Notes under the pieces: model-generated
The model's input: only the letters and a program-made list of their open reading frames with translations
Told to the model about the DNA's origin: nothing
Databases searched by the model: none
Assembly: GCA_028386065.3 (NCBI GenBank)
Contig: JAKUCV010005750.1
Coordinates: 64,944-128,943 of the forward strand
Length of the DNA: 64,000 nt
From: Turnera subulata
Taxonomy: Eukaryota; Streptophyta; Magnoliopsida; Malpighiales; Passifloraceae
Reading direction: 5' to 3'
Shown here: one piece after another, positions 1-10,274 of the stretch
Layout: each line of letters starts with the position of its first letter
How positions within the stretch are numbered: position 1 is the stretch's first letter
Translations under genes and position numbers: made by a program

Positions 1-450
1 CATTTAACCCTAATTTTGGTCCAAAATTTGGGTTAAAAGTCTTTCTTATTTGTTTTTGGTGTTTTATGGCAGTTAGAGTGGAGTAGAGAGAAAGAAAATA
101 AAATAGGAAAGTGGGTGGGGTAGGCTACAAGTTAGGAGGGTTTCTGGAGCTTAAACCAAGCTAAAAACCAATTAGGAAGAACGTGGGAATCAAGTTGGAC
201 AAGAATAATGAGAATCAAAACCGAAAATGAAAGAACAATTTTGGAACAGGTGCCAACGGACATGGCGACATGACCGCTAGCACCTGACGAGCTTTGTGCT
301 GGCGGTCAACGCGAGAAGACTGCCAGACATCGCTCCCGGTTTTGGCAGTTTTCTGGATTTTTCGTGTTTTCTCCACTCTGGGTATCTACCGTTAGATCAA
401 GGCATTCAATCCCGACCCTTAGATCAACACCACGTCCAGACCCCCTAAGC

Positions 451-460
451 ACTATAAATA
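451..460 (+). promoter_or_regulatory. TATA box of LTR D1
   Basis: ACTATAAATA is followed about 30 bases later by a CT-rich stretch. The same TATA context recurs in D3 (49673-49683) and, reversed, in D2 (3655-3664). Conservation between copies supports it as the LTR promoter. Confidence 0.65.
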
Positions 461-710
461 GGACCCCCCATTCACTCTCATTCACACATAATTTCTCTCT
501 TCCCCCTCCATACACACATAAGTTCAGGTGCTTGGAAAAATTCTCTAATTCCAAGCTTAGGAACCCTTCCAAGGGTTGAAATTCTGGTGGAGTTACATGG
601 AGAGGAGTAGCAAGAAGGCAGTAGTAAGAGGAGAGCAAGAGAAGAAGAGGAAGGAGGAAAGCTTGAAACCTGAGTAGAGGATCCCTGTGCAGGCAGTCCT
701 ATAAGAATCG

Positions 711-835
711 CCATATCTGGAGCTGTACACATCGGATTACTGCGTTCTTGGAGTCTCTAGAAAGCTGAGAAGTAGCTCTACAAGTTTGATGTTACACAAG
801 ACACATTTCGGCATCCTTCAATACCGAATTTCCCA
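711..835 (+). repeat. shared leader module, copy 1 (in LTR D1)
   Basis: The block starts at CCATATCTGGAGCTGTA and passes through TCTAGAAAGCTGAGAAGTAG to an ACACATTTCGGCATCCTTC tail. It aligns by eye over its whole length with 23552-23678, and over its core with 31975-32070, 36048-36150, 49956-50055 and 52699-52805. It is missing from the equivalent place in sister LTR D2: the D1 sequence after the block (TGCTAAGGAGTGGTAAGAAA) matches D2 directly next to pre-block sequence. Function unknown. Confidence 0.7.
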
Positions 836-1360
836 TTTAATTTTTGCCAAAATTCTGCTAAGGAGTGGTAAGAAAGTAGGAGACAGAGGAGGGCTTCAAG
901 AGGTAACTCGTTCTAATTTTCTTGATTGATTGCTGCTGTGACGTGATGATGCTGTTGAAGTGATTGTATGTGATGCATGTTAAGAACTATGTGAGCTTTG
1001 AACCCATTATCAGGGGGTACGTAGGCAGTTTTTAGTGGTGGAAATGCAAGCTCAGTCTTTATTTAATTTATGTTTTGTCCTTCAATTATTTGTGTTGTTG
1101 TGCATGGCATATGCTGATCTTTAATTGCACATGATCTCGCACCAACATGGATGGGTGCCTAACACCTTCCCATCCATGTCAAACCCCCCGGGTCCACATC
1201 TTTGGTTCGTTTATCGGTTGCCTTAAGGAGTCATTGGAAGGAAGGTTTTTCCCTAAATTTTGCCCTGTAATAAAATTTGGGTGGCGACTCCAAAGATGTG
1301 GATGACGGTTAAGAAGAAGGTGGTGAGTAATCCCAATGAATTTTTGGTCGGGCACTCACA

Positions 1361-2862
1361 GGGAGGATAGAGGCTTTCATTTGTTACACAGAAATTGAAC
1401 AACAAAAACATAAGACTGAAGACATTGACTCTTTGGGGTGAGCTTAACAAGGATTGACCATAACCCCCCTCTATTCTAAAATGTAAATAACAAACTCGAC
1501 ACTTATAACTAAAGAAACCCCATCCTTTCCAATTGGCATCTCTAAGCATCGTTTTCTATTGTCCACTCTTTCTTGTCTGGGTACACAAGCTTCGTTCGTG
1601 GGACTATAGTAACAGTTTCTCTCGGATCATCCTTTCGGACTTCGACCACCATTGTCTCCTCTTCAGTTTTTGAATCGTCTCCATCTTCCTCATCAGCCAT
1701 TATGCCATCTTGAGGTTTCAAGTGTTCATCGAATCTCGAGGCATCATCCCAATCATCCTATTTGCTCTCCCTCATTTCTCTAATGTAGTCCAAGAGGGTT
1801 TCCTTTGGCTTCATACTTTTTCGAGTGAGTGCAGCATTTTGGAGTTGAATGCCCCTTGTCACTTCTTCGACCAGAGAGTATTGTCCAATAGCATCTTTGA
1901 TTTGTTTCTTGTTCACTTGGGCAAGAGGTTTCCCGAGCAGGACTCCCCAAAGGACTGCTCCTCCAACTTGCTCATTAGGGCCCTAAATGTGGATTGTACA
2001 TCCCTTTCTTGTTGGAGATTCCGGTCTCCGTACACTGGCTGCTCATTTTGCCCCATCGGCTCATCCCTCGGGTTCATCACCATGCCATTGACGCCTTTCG
2101 ACTGGTCAACATGCTCATTACTCATGATTCCTTCTCACTGTCAAAGGTGAAAAAGTGGAATGTAGGGTCTCGTCTGGGGGGTTTCAAAAGAAAGAGGCCG
2201 ATAACAATTGGTTTGGATAAAAAGGGTGGTATAGGGATCGACTTCCGACTCAGTCATACTTCATAATATTTTTTGAAATTATGCAAAATGTCATGTGTCA
2301 TGAAAATCTAATCTTCGGATCTTCAGGGCAATTGGACATTTACTCGAATCACCTTAAATTGAATCTTCTCTGAATTTTTTCTGATCTCTCTTTATATTTT
2401 TTTATAACCATGGATAACCCCCCTTCTCCCCTCTTTTCACACTCCTAATGTGTGCATAAATTCGAGCCCCAAAGTAACAAGACACAGCACATATGTACAG
2501 AACATGACAGATACCACACAATTGCACGTACCATTTATTGAATTATCATGCATGAGATGCTCAAGGTATGCAGCTGGTTGGGGGCTAAAAAATTGCCGCT
2601 AGGGAATAGTTTGACCTACTCACATGTGATAATAGATATCGCATGAGGTCCAAGGCCCATTAATCTCCATCATTGCTAACCATCGAGAAACAGGTTCACT
2701 CAAGCCACTATCGTTTAACGAAAGCATCGTAGCGGACTTGGATTCCCTTGCCCTCTCATGGTAGAGGCTTCACATCAATCATCATGAATGCTAGGCACTT
2801 ATAATGACACATAAAATGCATACAAAGTTCGACGACTCCACAAAGCTTCTTAAACCCACTAC
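1361..2862 (-). pseudogene. decayed 5' internal region (leader/gag start) of D-family element D2
   Basis: Read on the - strand this lies directly downstream of LTR D2 and its PBS, so it should be leader plus the first reading frame. The longest open stretch (2125 to 1913) is hydrophilic and rich in Gln, Glu and Asn, with no motif I recognise. Stops interrupt every frame on either side. It ends abruptly against the 3' end of the oppositely oriented LTR D1. No capsid zinc knuckle or protease is visible. I read it as a broken gag-proximal region; identity beyond position is inference. Confidence 0.4.
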
Positions 2863-2881
2863 TTCCCCAGCGGAGTCACCA
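2863..2881 (-). other. primer binding site of D2
   Basis: On the - strand, a few bases after the LTR end, the sequence reads TGGTGACTCCGCTGGGGAAG. This resembles the TGGCGACTC...CTGGGGA type of PBS that I recall from Ogre/Tat elements (a tRNA-Arg primer) and is unlike the iMet or Lys primers. It fixes the orientation of D2 and is the main support for a Tat/Ogre-like assignment. Confidence 0.55.
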
Positions 2882-2883
2882 GC

Positions 2884-4522
2884 TGTGAGGACACGACCCA
2901 AGGTTAATTGGGCCCCCTCACATGTTCCTTCACACCTTCTTCTTAACCGTTACCCAATATCTTTGGAGTCTCCACCCGAATTTTATTATAGGAAAAAATT
3001 CGGGAAAGCCATTCTTAAGCCCCAATGACTCTGTTTAAGGCAACCGACTAGCGAACCAAAGGTACTGGACCCGAAGGTTCGTCATGGATGGGAAGGTGTT
3101 AGGCACCCACCCGTGTTGCGAAACTTTGTGCAATTGAAGAATAGTTGTATGCCTTGTGAAAATGTATGTTATGTGAAAACAAGTCATATAAAATAAACAA
3201 AATTAAACTGAAACAAAAAGGGAAATAAAAATAATTGGGCTTGAGTTTCCACCACTAGAAACCACCTACGTACCCCGACGACCAGGTTCAAAGCCCACGT
3301 AGTTCTTATCATGGCATCACAACATATACATCATCACAAGCCTCATATTTATCATTATATCATCAACAAACAATAGACACAATGGGATCTAGAATTACCT
3401 CTTATAGCCCTCCTCTAGCTCCTTGACTTGGGTTGTGCTCTCCATCTACTTTCTTCCCACTCCTTAGCACAATCTTTGATCCCCTCTTAGTCTACCCTTG
3501 TTGTCTTCTAGTTGATGCTTCCCATGAAATTTCTCCAGAGTCTCAACCTCACTGAATATTTCTGGACTTGGAGAGATAGAGTTTCTCTAAGCACTAAAGC
3601 TTGTGGGGGCTATTTGTGAAAGAGACTGTGTGTCTTGGATGTGAATAGGAGGTCCTATTTATAGATTTCTAGGGAGAGCAAGGGTCGTGGAACTCTTAAT
3701 GATCAAGATTTTGGCTAGAAATCTGGGCAAAAACTGTGTAGAATCAAATTAGGAACAAAAATCGGGTGGAAAACGCGATTCTAGGGGTGCATGACCGCCA
3801 TGGCCGGTGGTCATCCCTTGGATGGAAGCCAGGCCTGGCGATCATCTATGCATGACCGCCCAGACCTGGCGGTCATCCCGAGATTGCCGCCCGGCCTCCT
3901 GGGTTTCACTCGTTCTTTCTACTTTTTGATCCCCAATCCCCCTAATTCTGTCCTAACTTGATATGACCATGTAATTAACCCCTAATCAACCCAGAATATC
4001 CTCTTTTCTTGATTATTACTACTCCCCATCCTTCCAAGTCTGAATATTAAACCCCTCATTTTGTGCAAAATCATACCAAAAACACATTTACCCTTAATGA
4101 ATGATTTAATTCTGATTTTCCACGAAACTCAGAGTAAAGATTAGTCTGCAAGAAATCTGTTTATGGGCCAATAAACTCTAGAGAGTCCATATTCCATTAA
4201 CTTTAGGCCTCTTCATTTACTCCTAACTCAAAAATAAATCATCTCAATATAATTAGGTTGAAAGAAAAATAAAGAGCCCAAATAAATGGAACATATTTTA
4301 GTAAATTAAACCTTGGTGTATATTTTTATCTTAAGATTAAATCGTCTCATTAATCCTAAGGTTCAAACACATAAAGGCTCAAATTACAAAAAGATATAAA
4401 TTCTACTAAAATAAATTCCAAGCATACTTTAACCGAAGATCAAATCATCACATCAATCTCATGGTTCAAACATGCTTAAAATCCAATTTAGAAAAATATC
4501 CGTGGGTTAAATTAGGTGTTCA
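2884..4522 (-). mobile_element. 5' LTR of gypsy family D (copy D2)
   Basis: On the - strand it starts TGAACACC at 4522 and ends CTCACA at 2884, 1,639 bp. A TATA box (CTATAAATA) lies at 3655-3664 reversed. Its 3' part is the inverted counterpart of 1200-1360. It lacks the shared module found in D1 and D3. The region 3780-3900 carries a GC-rich stretch built on short 'gaccgcc / ggcggtca' words that recurs at 240-340, 49490-49560, 53725-53830 and 54950-55050. Confidence 0.68.
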
Positions 4523-5309
4523 CAGTACTTATTTCATGGCATAAATATTTTTTTTTGTTATTCTCCATTGTGGCATTACATCAAACACTTAGTGTGCAAT
4601 ATAAAAAAAAAATTCTTACCAATACAGAACAACACAAACTTCATTTTAATAGCATTAACAAATAAAAAAAAAACCAATCAATAGTTCTATATTTAAGAGG
4701 TTTTAGAAACTCATCAGTTACCAATCTCAATATTTTGTTGACTTCTTATGCAGATTGAAAAAGAACGAGACAGATATGTAATTGTTTCCTTAAGACTAAA
4801 ACTCTTTGTGTTATTGCCAAAATTCCCTATTATGCACCAACACTTTGGAAAAAATAAGTGGGTAATATGGCGCCTCTCACCTTTATACTTAATAATTGGA
4901 ATTTTTCATTACGCTAAAAAGCACAGGGAAAATTTTTTTTCCAAGCAATTTACCCTTTAATGCAAAATTTGATTTTGTTGCCTATCCCATATTCTGTCTA
5001 ATTAATATTTCTAATTCTTGTAATTAAGAGAGCAAAAATTACTCCTAAAAACCTTCAGTTTATGTCGCTATCAGAAGAAGAATTTGAAAAAAAAAATGAC
5101 AAAAATGAACGACAATAATTTATCCTTTTAAAGACCATTATTTTTTCTCTGTCCTTAAAAGTATGACACCATGCTAATTTTATGGACTAACTTTAATATC
5201 TATCGTTATTATCACCTTTAAAGGACCAATTTTGATGTCTATCGTAAACCAATGGTCGTAGAAACAAGTTATTCTTGAAGTGCAATTTGCCCTTGCTATT
5301 TCAAATCCT
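4523..5309. other. AT-rich spacer, no gene seen
   Basis: A/T-rich DNA with homopolymer runs. The only open stretch (4748-4960) has no recognisable motif and AT-driven composition. Nothing supportable here. Confidence 0.6.
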
Positions 5310-6060
5310 TTGAATTGATGCAGCTGAAAAAGGAGAATGGCAGAAAGCAATGATGGTTGAAATGGCAGCGACAGAAAAAAAAAAACAAAAAAAAAACTTG
5401 GCAGTTGGTGGATTTGCCTGAAGGTAAAAATGGAATCGGAGTGAAGTGGGTGTTTAAGACAAAATTTGTTGTAGATAGGAGCTTACAGAAGCAAAAAGCT
5501 CGTCTTGTGGCAAAATGATATGCACAAAAATCTGGATTTTACTTTGAATAAAATTTTTATCCAGTCGATCACTATAAAACAGTGAGAATCATTTTGGCGT
5601 TAGCAGCAAATCTGCAGTGATTGGTCTACCAATTTGATGTCAAGTTAGCATTCCTTAATGGTAATTTGTGAGAAGAAGTTTATTAAGCACAACCTGAAGG
5701 TTTTGAAAAAAAAAAAGGGTGAAGAAACGAAGATGTACAAGCTAAAAAAGGCGTTGTATGGATTGAAGTAGGCCCGTTGGGCCTGGTACAACAAGATTGA
5801 CAAAGACTTTCAGCTAAAAGCTACAAATAAAGTGAAAATGAGCCCATTTTATCTCTGAAAAAGAAAGGTAAAAATGATTTCATCTTTATCTGTCTCTATG
5901 TTGAAGATATAATTTATACTACCTCTTCTAGTTCTGTTGTGGTTGTATTTAAGTCTCCAATTATGAATGAATTTGAGATGACATATATGGGATAGCTACA
6001 TTATTTTTTTGGTCTTGAAGTTGATCAAATAGAAGAAGGAATTTTTGTCTCACAAAGAAA
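5310..6060 (+). pseudogene. copia element A, reverse transcriptase remnant (5' part)
   Basis: Translation in shifting frames gives clear Ty1/copia reverse transcriptase signatures: VKWVFKTK, ARLVAK, QFDVKLAFLNGNL, QPEGF and KALYGLK. These are interrupted by several stops and an A-rich insertion near 5368-5395. The catalytic motif reads YVED near 5896 instead of YVDD. The 5' half of the element (gag, protease, integrase, 5' LTR) is absent upstream. The frame is cut at 6060 by a Mutator-like element and resumes at 7012-7288, then at 15710. Confidence 0.8.
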
Positions 6061-7011
6061 GGATTAATGTCACATTTCGTCCCTGTGTTGCCCCCTCAAA
6101 TTGAAATTCGTCCTTGTGTTGAGTTTTGATTGGTTTTGATCTCTCAGTTGGTCAATTTTTTAGGGTTTTAGTCCTTTTTACCGATTTTACCCCTAAATTC
6201 AGGACTTTACTATTCAAACCAGTTTACCAACTCAAAATTCGACCCAACTAACCGACCCAACCCGGAACCCCATTGAAAAGTCTCCAATAAATATATAACT
6301 CTACCTCCAAATATTAAAATTTTGGAAATCATTAAAAAAAGTACAAATATTTTTTTAAAAAATCATAAAGTAAATTATCTTTTAGTTTAAATTTTTTTGA
6401 AAATATAATTTTTTCTAGACAAGTAGGTAAAAAGCTTACCACTCTAAGTCGAGTATGCCTTTTTGACTACTTTTATAAGAGGACTTGTGTGGAGAAGAAA
6501 GGAGAGAAAAAATAACAAAAGAACAAAAGTAGAGAAAAAAAATTTAAATTTGCAAATTTTTAAATTAAAAAATAAAAATAAAAAAGAAAAAAACATGTGG
6601 AGAAGAAAGGTTTAAATTTTAAAATTTTTAAAATTTTAAAATAATTTTATTTATGATTTTTTAATTTTTTAAAAAATTTTTTAAAAATAATTTGATTTAT
6701 GATTTTTTATTTTTTTTAAATTTAAAAAAAATGATTTGTATTTTTTTATGATTTTAAAATTTTTGATGTTGGGAGGTAGAGTTATTTGTTTATTGTAGAT
6801 TTTTGAATAAGGTTCCGGGTTGGGTCGGTTAGTTGGGTCGAATTTCGGGTGGCTAAACTGGTTTGAACAGTAAAGTTCTGAATTTAGGGGTAAAATCGGT
6901 AAAAAGGACTAAAAAATTGACCAACTAAGGGATCAAAACCAATCAAAACTCAACACAAGGACGAATTTCAATTTGAGGAGGCAACACAGGGACGAAATGT
7001 GACATTAATCC
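6061..7011. mobile_element. non-autonomous Mutator-like element (MULE/MITE), 951 bp
   Basis: Both ends are inverted copies of each other. The left starts GGATTAATGTCACATTTCGT and the right ends in its complement; the inverted repeat runs roughly 200 bases inward, through the 'accgacccaacccgg' word. It is flanked by the identical 10-bp direct repeat CACAAAGAAA at 6051-6060 and 7012-7021. Removing it rejoins the copia A reading frame. Long terminal inverted repeats with a 9-11 bp duplication are typical of Mutator-like elements. The interior is AT-rich with no transposase, so it is non-autonomous. Confidence 0.92.
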
Positions 7012-7288
7012 CACAAAGAAAATATGCTAGAGATCTCCTCAACAAATTTGGGATGCTTGATTGCAAGTCTACAACCATGCTCATGAATATGAATGAAAAA
7101 TTGCAGCATGAAGATGGAGCTGATTCTGCAAATGCTAGAAAATTAAGAAGTTTGGTCCAAGGTTTAATTTATTTGACGCAAACTCGACCCGATATTGCAT
7201 TTCTTGTTGATGTTATCTCTAGTTTTATGCAACAACCTTCAAAGGTTCATTATGGAGCAGCAAAAAGGGTCTTGCATTGTATTGCAGG
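7012..7288 (+). pseudogene. copia element A, continuation (after YVDD to RNase H linker)
   Basis: Open from the MULE target duplication onward. The peptide contains YARDLLNKFGMLDCKS and LIYLTQTRPDIAF, the standard copia segment between reverse transcriptase and RNase H. It stops at 7288, where the LTR of element B begins inside HCIAG. The frame continues at 15710 beyond B. Confidence 0.85.
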
Positions 7289-8780
7289 TGTTAGAGTAAT
7301 ATGCCCAAAAGCCAATCATTGGAAGATTGTACATAGTCATGTAAAAGCATTAAGGTTATTCCAATAAATATGTTTATGAGATAAACGCTTGCACATATTT
7401 ATAACCCTAGAATATTTTATATTCTTAAATGTCCCTAGTCGATTATTATTATGGATGAGTTGTAATAATAAATTAAGACTAGCGTATGTTGAGAATTATA
7501 TGAGATATGAATTCTACATACGGGTACAAGTTAGAGAACTTGTGGTCTGGACTGACCCAACATAAGAACACTACATGAAATGTTATATAATTTTCATTAG
7601 TGGTTCTTATATGTATTGTCCTTAGACCAGAGATCATCAAGGTTCCCAACATGTGAGTCATATACTTTGAAATTACTCTTGGCTATTCGTAACTAAGTAG
7701 ACCTTAGTGTAATCATTGGGTATATGATAAGTGTGTAGTGGGTTTTGTATGATCAAGATGGAATTCGTCCAACCCATATAACGGGTATATTATCAGTTGG
7801 GCCTCTTGATAGAGTTGAACTGTAAATGCATGGTCATGCTCGGATTATGTGATATGGTGATATCATTAGTATCTGTTTTACACTGTTAACTCGGGGATCA
7901 AGAAACTTAGATTAAACATATACGAGATTGACTTATTCCATGTCTCGTGTTTAATCTTGATAATGTGACGAAAGGACGATGACATGTTTCCGAGGCATAA
8001 TGAATCAGTAATGATCTTGTCTTTTGGGTAGCAATGATGTGTTGCTAGACGCCACTCATTGTTTATAATTGTAAATGAGTTTACAATTATTACCAAACGT
8101 TACAAGTGCCTACAGGGTCATACACTTAGAACTGTTGATTCGAGCTGGTGGTTGAACCATGGTTGGACCATGTGGTTGGACCATGGTTGGACCAGGGACG
8201 TTTTGGTTCACTAATTGTTTGAAATATTGAACTAGAATTAGTGATGTGATGTATTGATATATGATAATGCATTAGTGGTATACAAGATAATGGGAATCAT
8301 AATGATGAAATTTAGTGGACCATTATGTTGGCCATTGTCTCCACTTACTTTATGCATTAGTGAGTGTGGATAACTAGATTATCTCGCTCCTGCAATCCTT
8401 ACTTCTTAAGACTTGAGAGAGTTTTTCAGACTTGCAAGAACACACACACACACCCCTTTCTTTGAGAAAGAAAGAAACACATCAAACACAAGTTCTAGCT
8501 CTCGGTTTTCTGCAGCTAGCACTGCGGTTCGGGAGTGCTTGGATTGGTGATCGTGAGACGATTACTAGCTGGACATCGACAGTTCCTGTGGATACCGTAG
8601 AGGAGCCAGATTTCTTGTCGGGTTCTTGCTGGTTCTACATTACAGTTGGGTGAAAGACCTCAACCAAGCAAGATGAGAAAAATTGTTATTCGGTTTAGTT
8701 AGCTTCACTTGGATCCTCCATGAGTACCGGGTCTTTCTACTGCATTTTGATTGTAAAGTTTGCATGCCCTGTTACTTACA
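7289..8780 (+). repeat. 5' LTR of element B
   Basis: 1,492 bp, TGTTAGAGTAATATGCCC to GTTACTTACA. Scattered substitutions separate it from the 3' LTR. It contains a short tandem set based on CCATGGTTGGA (about 8153-8200) and an (AC)n tract near 8442-8453. The same LTR family occurs as a solo copy at 32702-34219 and as several - strand copies between 17529 and 27851. Confidence 0.92.
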
Positions 8781-8781
8781 G

Positions 8782-8794
8782 TGGTAGCGGAGCC
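8782..8794 (+). other. primer binding site of element B
   Basis: TGGTAGCGGAGCC lies one base after the LTR. It differs at two positions from the usual copia iMet primer site (TGGTATCAGAGC). The same variant stands at 61825 in element G, and a close form is at 24496-24508 in B'. Confidence 0.65.
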
Positions 8795-9089
8795 TCTTTT
8801 GAAATGCTAAACCGAATTAGATGTTCTTTTTGTTATATGTGATGTATCATGAACATGATAGTATATGTGATATGCTGAATTCATTTGCATATGTGATATG
8901 TTGAATTTCAATTTTGTATACATGATACATGTTTAGGTTGGTGTTTGTCAAAAATGTTTTGACAATAAACGCTTGATTGGTATGTGATATCAATCAAGGT
9001 GTTCTTGGTAGTAAGTCGAATGAGTTCGACAAGGAAAAATCGATTGTCGGTTTTTGTATGGAACGATTGTCGTTCTAGTACAGCAAGGC

Positions 9090-9710
9090 CAAAACATCGA
9101 TGTTTGTGAGACAAACATCGATGTTCACATGGTTTTTGCCTTGGCCGGATCTTCCAAACATCGATGTTGTGTGGCAAACATCAATGTTCTAATGAAGATT
9201 GGTTTTGGCAGAATCTTGGAACATCGATGTTCAAGAGTTAAACATCGATGTTCTCACGACGAGTGGCTTTGGCAGAACTCTCAAAATATCGATGTTCAAG
9301 AGTTAAACATTAATGTTCTAGAGCACTGCCGAATTAGTTTGAGATTCCAGAATTCTCAAATATCGTTGTTTACGTTCAAACATCAATGTTCTTGAGTTCC
9401 AGAAGTCTCAAACATCGATGTTTAAAAGTTAGACATAGATGTTTAAAACTACTGCCAGAAATCTTGAACTTCTAGAAACTTCAAGACATCAATGTTCACA
9501 AGTTAAACATCGATGTTCATGGGCTCTGCCGAAAGGTTTCTAGTTCCAGAATTCTCAAACATTGATGTTTAAGAGTTAAACATCGATGTTCAAGAGTCAG
9601 ACATCAATGTTCAAGAGTTAAACATCGATGTTCTTGAACACTGCCAAGTTGTTGGGAGAATCAGATTCTCACAACATCGATGTTCAATGTTAGACATCGA
9701 TGTTCTTATG
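9090..9710 (+). repeat. palindromic array in the leader of element B
   Basis: About twenty copies of the 12-bp palindrome AACATCGATGTT or one- to two-base variants (such as AACATCAATGTT). They are mostly arranged in pairs whose members are about 21 bases apart, with pairs separated by roughly 45 bases of GC-richer sequence. Because the unit is self-complementary and has no stop, it opens several frames on both strands, coding NIDV or HRCS runs. Those frames are by-products and are not called as genes. It lies between PBS and gag, the untranslated leader. Confidence 0.9.
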
Positions 9711-10274
9711 TATTTTTTGTTTCCAAATTTACAAAACATCAATATATGATTTATCAAGAACATGCATATGATGTGTAGGAATAATATGTTGATGTAAATA
9801 TTAAGTTCCTCTTGCGTTGCCTTCCATGATAAGCACTCATCATTGCTTAGATCAACACTTGGTAGGTTTTGCCAAAGCAAGGTGCCAATATTTATCCTAG
9901 CAAGGTGCGACGGGATAATTGTAATATCCGAACTGCTTGTTGTGGGTTGAACTTAACTAGGTCATCTCAATAGGATTGAGGACTTAGAGGCAAGGAGTTG
10001 AGCTAAGTCTATGAGATAGACAAGAATAAGTGTTGTTCACTCAACTATCCAAGAGTTACATGAGATGTAAATGACAAGAGTTGTCTACCTAAATAACTAT
10101 GATATAAGTAATCATCCAAAGCTGACTTATCTTGTAGTGAAATATGGATCTTGGCCTACTTATAATTATCTTGATTTATGTAGTAGGAGCATCATTTAAT
10201 AAAATTCCTTATTAAGTGATTTTATGTATACATGACTCTTATTTGTGTGAGTTGATCAATGTTGTAGAGTTATC

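Larger units (their letters stand above)
1..1360 (+). mobile_element. LTR of gypsy family D (copy D1), 5' edge outside window
   Basis: This is the greater part of a long terminal repeat read on the + strand. It ends in CTCACA at 1360. Its last 160 bases match, in inverted orientation, the LTR at 2884-4522 and match directly the LTR at 48983-51027. It carries a TATA box near 451 followed by a pyrimidine-rich start region, as expected of the U3/R boundary. The bases just after 1360 are not a primer binding site, so this is a 3' LTR or solo LTR whose right flank is the broken interior of another copy. The family is called Tat/Ogre-like from the PBS of copy D2 and the minisatellite 3' UTR of copy D3; that lineage is inference. 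Confidence 0.72.

Noticed and set aside
1710..2150. 146-residue + strand frame in the D2 internal region
   Set aside because: Opposite to the element's direction given by LTR and PBS, no motif, and overlapped by other frames.
9054..9395. Open frames on both strands with NIDV and HRCS repeats (also 9177-8908, 9880-9611, 23738-23974, 24084-23717)
   Set aside because: They are produced by the palindrome AACATCGATGTT, which has no stop in several frames of either strand. No start context, no domain, and they lie in a leader.
9090..9710. CRISPR-like look: short palindromic repeats with regular spacing
   Set aside because: Units are only 12 bp and are themselves variable, spacing is paired and not uniform, and the array is inside a plant retrotransposon leader with no cas genes.
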